From Timema cristinae (Eukaryota > Arthropoda > Insecta > Phasmatodea > Timematidae), in the NCBI GenBank assembly GCA_039000515.1, contig JBCFYV010000910.1:1-64000 (forward strand): a stretch of DNA of 64,000 bases. The letters are read 5' to 3'. The translations under genes and the position numbers were made by a program. Every line of letters begins with the position of its first letter. Position 1 is the first letter of the stretch. Shown piece after piece: positions 10,649 to 23,547 of the stretch. The notes under the pieces are model-generated. The model did no database searches. It saw only the letters and a list, made by a program, of their open reading frames with translations, and was not told the DNA's origin.

Positions 10649-12558
10649 ATGTTGAAATCAAGGATATCAGAGAAGATTTCCTCACATTCGTCCCAGTTTA
10701 TGATATGTCTGGTGTTGGCATTACTGATACAATCAAATTACAAATTTCGCGTTTTGGACTTGATCTTCAGAATATGTGAGGCCAAGGCTACGATGGAGCC
10801 TCAGTAATGCGAGGAGCATTTACTGGTGTGCAAGCAATCATAAAACGTGATTTCCCTAAAGCAATATGTACTCACTGCTCATCTCATTGCCTAAATCTGT
10901 GTTTAAGTGACGCTGCCAAAACACCTGATATTGTAGAGAAACAATTGCGAATGCAAGAAGTCAGCAGTTTTTTTTAAGGGTTTCAGCCAAGCGTGCCAAA
11001 GCTTTGAAAGATATTTTAGTGGCAGCAGGAATGGGAAATACTGTCCTCCACAAATACGGTGAAAAAAGATGGGTGGAGAGACACGATGCTGTTTCAGTAT
11101 TCCATGAATATTTTGAGTGTATCATTGAAGCATTGGAAACTATTATGAGCAATGAAGCAGAGGTAAATGGCAACGCTACTTCTCTTCACACATGTTTATG
11201 TAAGTTTGAATTTATCATCACTCTTACTGTTGTGTCAAAAATGCTATCCATGACATACATAACATCAAAATATCTACAAAAATAATCTGTAGATATAAGT
11301 TCAGCTTTGGCTAGAATTAGTATGACAGAAAAGGTTTTTGCCGACGTTAGGAAAAGTGGAAAATAAGAATTTAAAAAACTGTTTACAAAAGCTGGAGATA
11401 TATCTCATAAATTAGAAGTTCCTATAAAAGGACCAAGACCAGTAGGCACTCAGAGATACGGAGCAATTGTTGAAGCCGAAATCCCAGAAGTATACTACCG
11501 ACGGATTGTGTTCTATCCTTATTTGGACGAGATATTAGCTTCATTGAAAGGGAGATTTTCATACCATAGGGATCTATTAAGAGGACTTGACTGTTTAATC
11601 CCAGTAAACGCTGTCAACAAAAAGTTTAGCGACTTGTTACCAGCTTTGGAGTTTTATAAGGATGATATGCAGCACACCAGCAGAGATATATTGGAAGCGG
11701 AATGGAGCCTTTGGGCATCGCACTGGAAAGCTACAGACTCTCCAAAGCCAAAGAATGCTGTCGACACATCCAAATTTTTAGATCGAGAAATGTTTCCTAA
11801 TCTGACAATTCTATTAACAATTTTGGCAATAATACCAGTGACCACATCATCCGTTGAAAGGTCATTCTCGACTTTGAAGAGACTGAAGAATTACCTGCGC
11901 AACAGCACAGGTGAAGACCGGCTAACGTCTTTAGCTTTAATGACTGTACATAGAGACATAAAAGTGAATATATCAAAAATTATTTATCACTACAATCAAA
12001 GCAATAGAAGATGATCTTTCACTTAAGGGTTTGTGACTTTGTGGCTTGTGCTAATAGTTTTTATTCGCCTTATTTGGTTTATTTTTATTTTTTTGGCACG
12101 ATGGTTTCCCAAGATTTTTAATGCCACTGTTGATAATATAATCAATATTTAAACACTATTTCTTTCATTTGTATTAGTTTTATTTAAATTTACGACTATG
12201 CTAAATACTATTTAACTATTTATAATTATAAATTTAAAGAATAGTTGTAAAAATCATACATTGTTACCATGTGTTAAGAATTATTAAACATAATTCTAAA
12301 TTGTGTTAGCCTCCATATTTTATTTTATCCTTATACAGTTATACAACCTAATGTAATGACCAAACTAAATGCCTATAAAGTATGAAGTATTCCTCTTACA
12401 AGTTACATCACTGGTTAGTGGTTAATAATTATTATGAATAATCTAAAACTATGATTATTGCTGAGAATTGAGAAATAGTTTCTTTAAATATTTTCAAAAA
12501 TAGGCTTTCAAATATTGAGGCCCCCCCTCCCCAAACTTGAATTCTGCATACGCCACTG
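10646..12558 (+). mobile_element. hAT-2 DNA transposon, 5' end lost
   Basis: A second hAT of the ZMYM1-like group. The right terminus ATACGCCACTG ends at 12558 and mirrors the CAGTGGCG start typical of hATs. No matching left terminus is visible: the element begins abruptly beside the 5' end of the SINE at 10424-10648. The transposase is described separately. Confidence 0.7.
10650..12014 (+). pseudogene. hAT transposase pseudogene, ZMYM1-like (second family)
   Basis: Begins in mid-protein (KDIREDFLTFVPVYDMSG). It has the GQGYDGASVMRG motif directly after an in-frame stop (near 10778), an HCSSHCLNLCLSDAA motif, and a long open C-terminal part at 11508-12014. The latter ends with the hAT dimerisation region (TSSVERSFSTLKRLKNYLRN) and the stop at 12012-12014. 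Stops and frameshifts near 10778, 10975, 11283 and 11365 break the reading frame. Only about half of hAT-1's motifs match it closely, so the two copies are different families. Confidence 0.85.
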
Positions 12559-13290
12559 TAACCGGTATATATTCTACTCATAAAATAGTCAATTTGTCCG
12601 CGATGATAGCAATAACATTTTTAACTTTAAAATATGTACAGCCAAATGTAGAACATATCTTAAAAATTTATATGATTTGTTTATATAAATTGAACCAATA
12701 AAAACATTATTAATTTATTAGAAACAAACACATTTCTAAATGGTTATATTAATACTGAAATTGAAACAATTATAGAACATGTTTGGCAATTTTCTTCATA
12801 GCTAACAAAATAATAATTGGGAAAATAAATCAACAAATCACTATTATACACTATTTTACCTTATTACCAGTTTTAAATGTTTAATTGAATTTGTGTTGAG
12901 TTTAGGTGTTTAAATAAAGCAATTTATCAAACTACCCTTACAAAAGGTGTTATAAATATGTTGGACCTAGTAAATGTCATTAAAATACGCAATTGTTTTT
13001 TGTATGAAGTAGTCTATTTAAGTAATTCGAATCTTCCAAAACTCCCAAAGATATTAGTAGCATTTTATGATAACTAACACACCCACTAAGGCGTGAAAAT
13101 ACCTCATTGATTTTACTCCATTTATGCATTTTAAAAGTTAACATTACAAAAAATATAAATATCACAATTTTACTCATATTTTATCTTATATTTCAACTGA
13201 AAAATCTAAAAATTGTATAATCATCTCTGGAATCCTTTGAAACAAAATACATCGGAAACTTCAGAATTTGTTTGAGGCCCTTTTATAGCC
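12559..13290. other. AT-rich intergenic sequence
   Basis: No coding or repeat signal I can support. Confidence 0.4.
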
Positions 13291-13865
13291 AGTTATTTTA
13301 CTCCTGAAAAATAAACGTCTCCAACTCTGGTCGTATAATGTGTCCCATTCGCATTTGTTAAACAATGAATGTGAATGAGAAACATTTTTTGGTGATCCTC
13401 AAATCTGGGAGGCGTTCGCGGTGGAACATGAGGAAGTCTCGGTAACGGGAGTTGCAGTGGAACATGAGGAAGTCCCGGCAACGTGAATTGCGTTGGGAGG
13501 TAGAATGTAGGTTGGAAGAGAGATGGTTAAAACAATATTGCTCCTTCGTAACATAAGACAATTTAATAACTCTTTCAAACAGGTGGCACACCCAGGCTGG
13601 GTATCCAATTTCCGATTGGATTATGACAGTCGCATTCGCATATTAGCATGCTCTGATGCTCCCTGAAGGGGAGTACGAGAACAAGCTCCAACACGTACTG
13701 ACCAATTGGTCACACCGTGTGGCTTCGTATTCTAAAACAAACGGATTGTCGCATTTAGCGAAGTTTCTGAAACAAAGAAAAATATATTATTAATATTGGG
13801 ATGGGGGGGGGGGGGGGACAAAAAATTATATTGGGAAATTGAATAAGGGTTTTTATAGCTTCGTG
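13291..13865. other. Intergenic, with a short direct repeat
   Basis: A pair of roughly 37-bp units sharing GTGGAACATGAGGAAGTC (near 13420 and 13457) and a poly-G run near 13803-13817. No gene. It may include the 3' untranslated part of the LINE that follows on the minus strand. Confidence 0.4.
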
Positions 13866-15235
13866 CGGAGACAATACTCTATGGAGAGCTGTTTAACACT
13901 TCTCGCTTATCTGAGCAGGGCTTTGAGACGTTGGTGGCACTCTCAAGGGTCGAGGACGTAATTCCCAAGACCCTGGATAAAAGGATTGGTGCCACCAGGA
14001 AGTCTGTCTTAGAAGGACTGCACCAGTTCCGAAAGTGCTCCTTGATGGTAGGCATATCCAGGTCACGATGCAGAGTCACATTCCTAACGTACCAAGGTGC
14101 GTCCACAATGATCTTCAAACACCTGTTCTGGAACGCCTGTATCCTCCTCAAATACGTGTACGCCAGGTGGCCCCAAGCAGGACAAGCATATTCGAGGATC
14201 GGCCCGATCAACTGCTTGTACAGGGTCAGACCGTTCCTTGTAGACAGGGTGCTACTCCTGTTAAGCAGTGTGCCTAGGATTCCCAGACTTTGCCTCACCT
14301 TGTTCAGTCTCTCAGTGCAGCGTAGTCACCAGGTCAGTTTGGTGTCCAGCGTAAGTCCCAGGTACTTAGCACTGTTCACCCATCTGATCTGCTCTCTGAA
14401 CAGCTGAAGTGGGGCCAGCCTGTAGTACTTTCTTTTCCATGTGAAGAGTACTACTGTGCTCTTCTCCATGTTTATACTTGTCCTCCAGGTGGTCAACTAC
14501 CCCTCTAACTGCGTCAGGTGCGTTTGGAGTTGCCTCTCCTACAGCTGCCCTCACCACGACTCCGCTACTAGAGCCGTGTCGTCCGCATACAGAGCCAACT
14601 TGGTGTCTGGGGATTTTGGAATGTCGTACACATACAGACTGAAGAGCACCGGGCCCACGAGGGAACCCTGCGGCACTCCAGCCCGGATGCTTCTTACTTG
14701 GGAGGTGGCGTTCCCTAAGGTATTGGAGAAGGTGCGGTGGGAAAGATAAGATTGAACAACCTTAAATAGGTTGAAGGGCAGGTTCAGGGAGAGGAGTTTT
14801 AAAAGGAGACCTTCGTGCCAAACACGGTCGAAGAGAAAGACAGCACCAGTCAGCCTGTTGATTTTGAAGTTCCTCGTGACCTGCTCCACAAGCCGGACAA
14901 GTTGGTGAGACGTAGCGTGTCCCACCCTAAAGCCGAACTGCTCGTCCACCAAGATGCCCGCCTCGCGAACATGTCGGGTCAGTTTCGTCAGTAGTAGTCT
15001 CTCGTACATCTTGCCCAGACTGTCGAGCAAGCTGATCGGTCGGTAAGACGACGCTAGGGCCGGGTTCTTACCAGAATAATGAAAACAAAGGACGTTGGCG
15101 TGCTTCCAGAGCTCGGGGAAGTGACTCAGGAGCAGAAGGACGTTGAATAACTCCACGAGGAAGTTAATCGTTTCCAAGGGCAGCTTTCTGAGGACCGCGT
15201 TATTGATACCATCGCGTCCGGGGGCCTGTCTTAAA
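13866..15235 (-). mobile_element. LINE-B, Jockey-like non-LTR retrotransposon, 5' truncated
   Basis: Minus-strand reverse transcriptase in good order: APGRDGI start (near 15225), SSYRPISLLDSLGKMYERLL (near 15040), EQFGFRVGHATSHQL (near 14930), AVFLFDRVWHEGLL (near 14830; the first catalytic aspartate is in FDRVW), AGVPQGSLVGPVLFSLY (near 14680) and the catalytic box YADDTA (near 14580). A frameshift near 14555 leads into a second frame (14366-14557), then a third (13879-14298) with the Jockey-type tail (LYKQLIGPILEYACPAWG). The endonuclease and ORF1 are absent, as expected for 5' truncation. The YADD box is intact but the protein is broken. Confidence 0.85.
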
Positions 15236-16290
15236 CCAAAATTAATAAATTGAAATGGTAAGAAATTCAAAATACAATTGAGTTCGTCTTTCTAAAAGTA
15301 TCATTAGAACTAGACACACTATTTTTAAACTACGTTTTTGCATACTTTATATACCTATGGCGTTGTGGGCGTGGTGTACTATGTATTGCCCAAAGAGTTG
15401 AAAAGTCAGTGTCAAAACAACTGTAACGTTTATTGACATCAACGTTACAAGCGAAGAAGAGTAAATGGGCTGATAAACACTATTCCGCAACACCAAAATG
15501 TAAACAAGGAATCTACTCACCAAATACCCCGTTCAGTGTATAGTGTCTCACGTCACAACAATCAAACTTTAATTTCCCCCACGAGCACTACATCCACGTC
15601 AAGTGTTATTGTTAAACTGAACGAGAAATTGGCGTGTTGGAATGGGCGTGGAGCCGCCAATTGATTCATGGGAAGTGAGTGACGCGCATGTGACCTCGTG
15701 TTGAACACGTGGTGTTCTAGTCAACTCTCTGATAACCTGGAATGTTCCTTATGAATTACTATCCCTTCCCTCTACTCTGTGTATTTGTTCTACTCTGTTC
15801 GAGGTTTCCCCTTTGTTCCCCCTTCTCTCGAAAAAATATCGTTTATATACTGGTGCCGTTTGCTTTGTAAGAGACTTCTTGATTTAACTGTGTCATACGA
15901 CACACACGCTAGGACAGGATGATCCGAAGGTACAAATTATATTTCGGCCTGTACTCTTCAAAATTATCTTTCGAACTTGTATTATTTATTTAAATGGAAA
16001 TTTATGCTAGATAAAAAATTCAATTTCGGCCGGTACACTTCAAAATTAACTTTCGAACTTGAATTATTTATTTTGAAGTACAATCATATATTGTCCTTGT
16101 AAATATGTTAGATAACGAGGAAAGGTATGCCCGGTAAGGCATAAAATACTTTAAAATATTAATGTGGGTAATAATTTTTAGAATCCCTTTTTTGCCCTTC
16201 TGGCTCTGCAAATAATTGTCATTCATGGTGAACTTTACCTTTTGTAGGTCACCATAAATCTACGTAAGGCGTGTTGCCTACCTAATGTGG
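15236..16290. other. Intergenic, with a diverged direct repeat
   Basis: No gene seen. A segment with TTTCGGCC-GTACNCTTCAAAATTA and CTTTCGAACTTG occurs twice (about 15942-15985 and 16023-16068), roughly 83 bp apart. The region is somewhat less AT-rich near 15600-15850. Confidence 0.35.
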
Positions 16291-16811
16291 GAATTGTTAT
16301 AGCCCGTACGGCTATGTAAATTTTGGTATTTATTGTATATTTATTTAATCATGGAGGATCTCCCTTCATATTGTGGTAAATTTAGATTGCCAATAATATT
16401 TTCAAGTTAGTTTTAATAGAACTTCGCTATTGTTATGTGGACGGTTGGCCTGTGGTGGCTAGATATTGTATTCATTGTATTGCGTATTGCCGCAGAGACC
16501 CTAAGGGGCCATGGATTTAACTTAGTAATAATCTTTAGGTTGTATTGAACCTATGTTGTTATGACAACTGTATTATCATGAGCATAATCTATGTTGTTAT
16601 GACAACTGTATTATCATGAGCATAACCTATGTCGTTATGACAACTGTATTATCATGGGCATAACCAATCTTCGACAGATTCATATATAAATATCTATCTA
16701 TTCATTGTTGTTACTTACATTTGCATATTTCTATTGTTATATTTTCTAAATAAACATTCTTATAATCATGCAAACCTTTAATTTAATAATTCTAGGTAAA
16801 TAAGTTATAAC
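16291..16811 (+). mobile_element. Possible solo LTR
   Basis: Starts TGTTATAGCCCG (16296). It contains three tandem repeats where an LTR promoter would lie (16549-16670), a TATATAAATA box (near 16681) and an AATAAA polyadenylation signal (near 16750), in the order expected of an LTR. The 3' boundary (near GTTATAAC at 16803) and flanking duplication are not convincing, so this is tentative. Confidence 0.25.
16549..16670 (+). repeat. Three tandem ~38-bp units with a palindrome
   Basis: Each unit carries GTTGTTATGACAAC (one copy has GTCGTTATGACAAC) followed by TGTATTATCATG. The palindromic core is the sort of site a dimeric DNA-binding protein could occupy. Confidence 0.8.
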
Positions 16812-17804
16812 TTTAAATATAAGATTCTCGACCTCCTCCTCTTTGCTCATAGTACCAACATGGAGGATGATAGTTAAGGAGATTTCATGGAAGCACAATT
16901 GTTGTATAAGCCAGAGAGAAAGGCCTATTCACTTTTATGCAGTCCTATCAGCTCCTCTGCAATTTATCATTTGTTATTGTTTATTGTTTGTTCTGCTTTT
17001 GTGTATATGTGCGCCAGCCCTTATCTATTAGAGGATAAGGAGAGCGGTACACAACGACTTTAATAAATAAGTGTCACAAAGGATTAACTACATAATTCTT
17101 TGGACTTTAGTTAGCCTGCATTGTTATTGCAGTTAGTTTGTATTTAAAAAAATAATCTTCTCCCCGACTTTGATTCAGGAGGTTCCAAGCTTGAAACTTG
17201 TAGAGATAGTTTGTTTTTGCCTATTTACCATGCGCTTTCTGAGTCAACTGATTACTAGGTCCTTATCGGCACTGGATATGCGAAATGGAAAATTTTCCGT
17301 TTTAAAAATAATCAAATTATATTCCTAAAGAAAAATTCCAGCTATCTTAAGGGCCCGGTCAATGGTCGTTGGAAGTGAAGAGTCGCGTCAGCGCCAGCCC
17401 CCAATTAACGGTAGCAGAAGAAAGCAATTGAGTTTTAATTTGTCTCGGTGGCTCAGTCAAATCTACAGTGTTGCCAGAGCGATCGGAACTTTATAGCCCA
17501 CCTCTACCCCTCACCCTTCCAAAGAGTGGGCAGAGTTGGCAAACACATCTCTAATCCTCTGCAACCTTTATCTCAGGTAGCAATCACCTTCTTATTGAAA
17601 GGAGTCAAAGTCCAAAACTTGTACAAAGCCTTGACTAGGGCTGTTAGGGGCAATAACCTAAGATTGTCCCAAATAGAAGGCATTGATTGCATTTGTCAAC
17701 TGGCTTGGGCTTTTATTGGAATTCATCCTGGCCATAGCATAAACAAATTTGAAGTTTTCAGGCTCTTACATAATATGTCCATTCGTAATAAAATTGGGCT
17801 ATAG
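16812..17804. other. Intergenic, no convincing gene
   Basis: A 118-codon open frame at 17448-17804 has no recognisable domain. Its start (TGTCTCGGTGGCTCAGTC) resembles a SINE head, so I take the frame as chance. Confidence 0.35.
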
Positions 17805-17965
17805 TCTGGTTTGCCAGTAATGGAGAGGTTGGGCTTCAAATACCGGCTGGGTGTATGCCCACAAAGAGTGTTTTATAAGGTTTTCCACTCTATCTTCACA
17901 CAAATGTGGTTACATTTTTCTAAAATTTACCTTACTTTTCCCTACCCTATTAATGCATTTAAATG
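17805..17965 (+). mobile_element. SINE family 1, partial copy
   Basis: B-box region GGCTTCAAATACCGGCTGGG and the body module (TTTTCCACTCTATCTTCACA). The tail is lost. Confidence 0.6.
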
Positions 17966-19994
17966 GGAATATATCAGACAAGTATCTGTACACAATACAA
18001 TATGAACAATAATAATATTAAAGTGATAAACAAAAGTCTCCCGTAAAGTAGAAACTGTACCATGCCAGAACTGAGAATAAACATTAAATTACAAAATTAA
18101 TTGAATAATTAATACAATTGTATTTGTATCTATACATTATTACATTAAAAACATGAAATAATAGTTAAATGGTGATTTATTTTAAAACAACATTTTATTG
18201 GATAAATAATAATAACACAAATATTTTTTTTAAATGTTATTGCTTAAATATTACTCCCGACACACGATTAAAAGCAACAATTACTATACACTGGTAATAT
18301 TATTTAAATGCTAAAGCAATCAAAATAAATTACACAAAGGAAATATACGATTATCCATTGAATAAGAGCTACCTTGTAACAATAATTACTGTTGGTATTT
18401 ATTTACACTAGTACGCATGGAGGTTTAGGTGGGTGATGAAAGTGACAAAGAGATCCCTGATAATCCAATAAATACAAGAGTTGGTGAGTAGAGCTGAATG
18501 ACCAGGGCTCAAATCCCCGTTCGTGTGTCATTTTTCTATCTTTACACAATCGCTCCATCAGAATGTCATCTTAAAACATATATTGGCTTAATTCAAAATA
18601 GTTTACAAATACTATATCGGAATTCTAAATTTGAAGTTTAGGCCAGGGAATATGTCTTTATAAAATCTTGGATTACGCGAATATGAAAGCTATCAACTGT
18701 TTCAACAGAAATAAGCGTATAGCCTGAAAAGGCAGTAGTAAGACGTCGTGCTAAAATAAGAGTAAATAATGGATAAACAAAAGTATACAAGAAATATATA
18801 AAAGTACGAAGCAAGTTATTACTTGCACACTCCTGGAGAGCCAGGAAAAGAGAGAAATTCGGGGAACAACCTAAAAATACTGGAATGTTAGTAACATTTA
18901 ATTGAAATATTTATATAGTGAGCTTTAGTATAGTAAAAAAAGGTAACTGAATAACTCTTATTTTTCTCCTTCCACACCCTTTCCTTTCTATACCACTTTT
19001 ATTCCTGAAAAATAGTGATTGTGAGTGACTGCATATATTTCTACATCAAAATCAAATCACTCTGTTCTAAACACCAATTTCATTACCTCACTAATCAATT
19101 TTATAAAGAATAAGGTTTCATTTTTATATACTCTCATTAAGTGTCCGATAAAATGAGAATTCCTTTTAGAAAACTTGGAAAAATAAAGAATTTTCTGGTA
19201 AAAAAAAAAGTGGTTGTCCTAAAAGTAAAAACAAATAAAAGCTCTATTAAATACTATGCACAACAATTTTTTTTAAATAAATGTGTCAACTGTAGCTTTA
19301 ACTTAAAGGAACGAATTTTATGAGTCACTATTAATTATAAATCTGGTTGGTCATTAGCAGCTTTACATCCCACGGGGAACAAATTTAAAATACAATACAA
19401 TCACCCACGCTAGCTATTGTTAGTAGATGAGAAAAATACACAATTTTAGAATTCAGTTTTCTTCGGCCACTTGAATTCGAAATGTGAGTTCCCCTGTCAA
19501 GATGCCCAATGCTTTCAGTATGGGGAAACCATCAAATGTTACACGATTGTGCATAAAAAAAATTGAATGTGTAGATATTCGCCTATAAAATAGAAATCAA
19601 ATTAATTATTTAATGACACGTGTGCTCGTTTTATCTCCTTTTATCTTTTGAACTACATCTTAAAACATGAAATATTTATGTCATTTTATTAATCCTTAAG
19701 GGTACTGCTAGTAATACGAAGTGTGAAGTGGCCAGAGCTGATATTTCGGTCAAAACTCGTTTAGAAGTTTTGACGTGTAAGAAACTAATTTAATGGAAAC
19801 TGGCCAAGTTTTGAACCTGCATAAACACCCAATAAGATACAAATATTTTTGAGTTTTGATCTTATTTTGGCCCACAATTTTGTAGCGAGAAATAATAAAA
19901 TTTCATAGAATATATATAACTATTTTTATCATCTTCAGACGTGATAAAAAAACATGTCAAAGTTCTCACGCAATTATCGGTCTCACCCGCTGTA
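17966..19994. other. AT-rich intergenic with a decayed tRNA-SINE
   Basis: No gene. Around 18470-18535 a tRNA-like stretch with GGGCTCAAATCCCCG looks like a SINE B box, and 18710-18760 carries the common tail (GCGTATAGCCTGAAA...AGTAAGACG). Together they suggest a decayed SINE of about 290 bp. The remainder is AT-rich without signal. Confidence 0.4.
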
Positions 19995-20210
19995 GTAGAC
20001 AAATTGTTTAAGGCGTCACTCTTGTGTTAAACGGGCCTTATGATGATGGGGAGATTGGGGTTCGAATCCCAGTCGGGTCTACTGAAGCTGTATTGTACCT
20101 ATATGTTGTCCCACTCAGCTTGAAAGCAAATGCGGGTTGATTATCTCTAAAATGCTTCCTTCCTCATTCCTACTTTAATAGAGTAATTATTATATACTCA
20201 GTCTCTCTGG
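19995..20210 (+). mobile_element. SINE family 1, 3'-decayed copy
   Basis: Head with B box GGGTTCGAATCCCAGTCGGG (20051-20070), then the body module with GCAAATGCGGGTTGATT. The tail has been lost. Confidence 0.7.
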
Positions 20211-21254
20211 AATAAACTGGGAGGAACTTTGCCTAAAATATTTTTGTTAAGGGCTCTGGTTTGTTACTAATATCCTTGTCAAGTTTCAAGCTTTGCTAAC
20301 CCTGGCACAAACTACTAGTCACATTGATTATCTGTAAACAAGTTTACAACAGTAGAAAAATACTTAAATAAGGAGTTAATGTCCTCCAATTTTAACAAAA
20401 CTCAGTATACAAATAGTATTTTCAGGAAAAATAATAATCTATTTTTCTTTCTCATAGCTAGGCACAAGCGTTTAAAGAAAAAACGCGAAAAAACTCTCAA
20501 CGTATTTTATCCAACCATAACCAATCTAGGCATTCTAGATACATAGTAAGCCTTTAGTAAATCATAATTATTTTAAAATTATAATATGGTAAATAAAAAA
20601 CCACACGAACGACCTAAGTCTAATAAAAACAAAATTATTTCAAAAAAATAGATTTGCTTTATTCAGTTTCAAAAAAATACACATAAAATAATGGTCCCTT
20701 GCTCTAGTTATTTTGAAAATATACATTTAAGAATTAATAAGATACGCTCGCTTAGATCAGCACAGAATATATAAAGGTTTAAATTGTGGTTATACCACAC
20801 TCGTAAATAGTAGAAATTGGTTTATTATATGAGAAACTATTCAAAATTATCCATGCAGTTGTATTTTTGATAAAAATATATTTGAACCTTATGATAATAT
20901 AGATTTCCAGTAGTACAATGTCTCAATTATATCCTAAAGCCTACAAGGTGAAATATTTCATTAGATTATCTAGAAAAAAGTAAATACAATATATTTGTAT
21001 GAACTATTTAGAAAACAAGACAATATTAATTAAGATAACCCTCTCTGTTACAAATGTAAAAACCCTTGCAAATTTATTTTTAAGGTCTTGATACCCCACC
21101 TGTAGTTATTCTAATGAACCCACCTTGTCCCATCATCTGGGAGCCTTGATTTCCAAATCGCTCTTCCTTCCTATGTTCCTTATTACTCTCCTTATATAAA
21201 GAATCATATTTGGTATGATATTTATTTGATTTTTCTTTACATCACAGACAATAC
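20211..21254. other. AT-rich intergenic sequence
   Basis: Nothing recognised. Confidence 0.4.
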
Positions 21255-21456
21255 TCATTTGTAGGATGAGACTACCGATGACAGGGAGATCGTGGCTTGA
21301 TCCAGTTCGGGTGCACTGAGGATGTTTATACCTAAATATTTTCCCACTCTCCACTAACAATTCCCTTAAATTCAACCTTCCTCATCCTTAATCCACTTGC
21401 ATAATTAGTACATAAGCGTGTATCCCGGATGAGTAGTAAGACGCGGTGCTAAAAAA
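21255..21456 (+). mobile_element. SINE family 1 copy
   Basis: Head remnant (GATGACAGGGAGATCGTGG), body with TTTTCCCACTCTCCACTAAC, and the tail GAGTAGTAAGACGCGGTGCT with an A-run. Confidence 0.7.
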
Positions 21457-23547
21457 ACTATTGTCATTCCCTGATTGTAGAGATGTCTAATTTATAGGTC
21501 ATTTTTACATGCTTTAATTAATATTTTGGTAATTTTTAAACGGTTATGTTGAATATTAATAAGTTTTGTAAACGGACTAACCAAACATTTTATTATTTCT
21601 CATACAACTGTTGGAATGAGAAGATAATAAATATAAATTTCAAATTAATCTATGCCTTCTCTACTTACATGTTTCATCTTCCTAATGAGCCGCTGCTACG
21701 AAACTGAAATGGTGACATCAGTGGAAGAAGTAGCTAGAGTTTGTAAATCAAGGTTGATTGTTTAGCAAAATACAAGTGTAATTATTGTGGTTTTGCATTG
21801 CAAACATTTTAGTTTCCGCTTGTCAAGTGGGTGTTTGATTTAGTCTCGTGCTAATTAATTTTTCACTTTCTTTTTGTAATTTTTTTTTTGTAAATTTAAA
21901 TTAATTTTTGGGCATTTTTAATGTGATTCTATAGATTATTTTTTATACTTTTTGGGTCATCAAAATCCGGGCCGCGCTAATTATGAAAACTTTTTCAAAT
22001 AAGTGCGTTGAATACAGCGGTTGTTTAATTTTTTTTATCAGTAAGATATATCCAATTCACACAGTTGAGATTATAAGTTCAAGCTCAGTTAAGAACAGCC
22101 CAATGTGTTGCGAGTCAATCGAATTAAACTATTTGACCATCTATTTAGACTACCCTTGTAACTAAATACTTGTTTTAATAACACAATGGAGTGGAGGCAA
22201 AGTTTCAAAGGAAATGTACCAGTAGCTGCTTGGAGAGAGGGTGATAAATATTTACAAATAAAACTATCCATAGTGCGCTGGGATTTGAACCTTGGTCTCT
22301 TCATAACCGAAAATATAGTCAAAGTAAGCCTAAGATTCTAGGCCACGTGACGTCCATTGTGGGAATTCTACAATTATGTCTAATAATTTTTATCAATTAG
22401 CTATAATAACCTCACTGCCAAAACAAAGTAATGACAATATATGGTGTCCAGAAATAATATTTTAGCTTAGCTTATTTTTTAAATATTCTAAAGTAGTATT
22501 TTAACTTAACTTCTCTTTAAATGTTCTAAACTAATTTTACGCCGCTTCTTTCGCGGTGCACTTAAACAAAGTTGGCTTTTGTTTCCCATTCTTTCAATAC
22601 AAAGTAATTTAATTTCACGTTTATGATGTTCTTGTGGATAGCCCGAATATGTGCTAAGACATGGTGTATAGAAAAAAGTTAATAATTTAAATAAATACTT
22701 CGAAAAAACACTTTACAGTAATGATATCCTTTTTAATTCAAAATGTACCAGTGGTTCAGATTGAACGCCAACTACACTCAGGCAGATACATTGATTCCTA
22801 TGTTTTATTTAAAACATTTGAGACACAATTTTAAAGATTAAAAATGTTGGAAGAAATGATTTCTCTTCTTCTCTTTGAAAACGATCGTGGCAACGCTGTA
22901 GATGAAAGACAGTGGACAGTTGCCAGCAGGTACACATAGTTCCTTGTTTGACAACAAACAGCGTTACACTACGGCTACCAAACTGTTTAAAATTTTAATT
23001 CTTAGAATAATGTTTTAAAGCCCAGTATTAAACTAATAAATTATAAAAAAATAACTAAAATCAGGAGAAAAATATTATCTAGTCTTGTGATTTCTTCTTT
23101 TTCCAACAATAATACTTACATCCATATTAATCTAATTAAAGTAATTATTCGTTTTAAAAAATATAAAAAACATTAGAACAATAAATAAAAATTCTAATCT
23201 AAGAAAATTGAAGTAAACATAGTTCTGCTTTATATAGTAAAATTCAATTTTGAATATATCACTAAATGAAGTAATTATAAGCAAAATAGTTTGAGGCTGA
23301 AAATGTGATAGTTTTCATTGTATAATTTAGATAGTATGATTAGTAAATGTTTAACAGAGTCTTCTTTCTAGATAATATAAATATATTTTTATTGGTGAAA
23401 ACCGATTTCAAATCCATAGAACGGTTTTGTCACAATATTTTATTTAGTATTACCATGTTTTGATGGGCAAACAAGTGTTGACCGGCCTCTTAACGGAACG
23501 AATTCAATCGGGATACCCCAAAGACTCTAAGCCTTTACTTCAGTTTG
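21457..23547. other. AT-rich intergenic with one tRNA-like fragment
   Basis: No gene. Near 22265-22330 the minus strand shows a B-box-like GGTTCAAATCC, probably another SINE head fragment. The rest is low-complexity AT-rich DNA. Confidence 0.4.

Noticed and set aside
13931..14407. 158-codon plus-strand frame
   Set aside because: Antisense shadow of the Jockey-like LINE-B.
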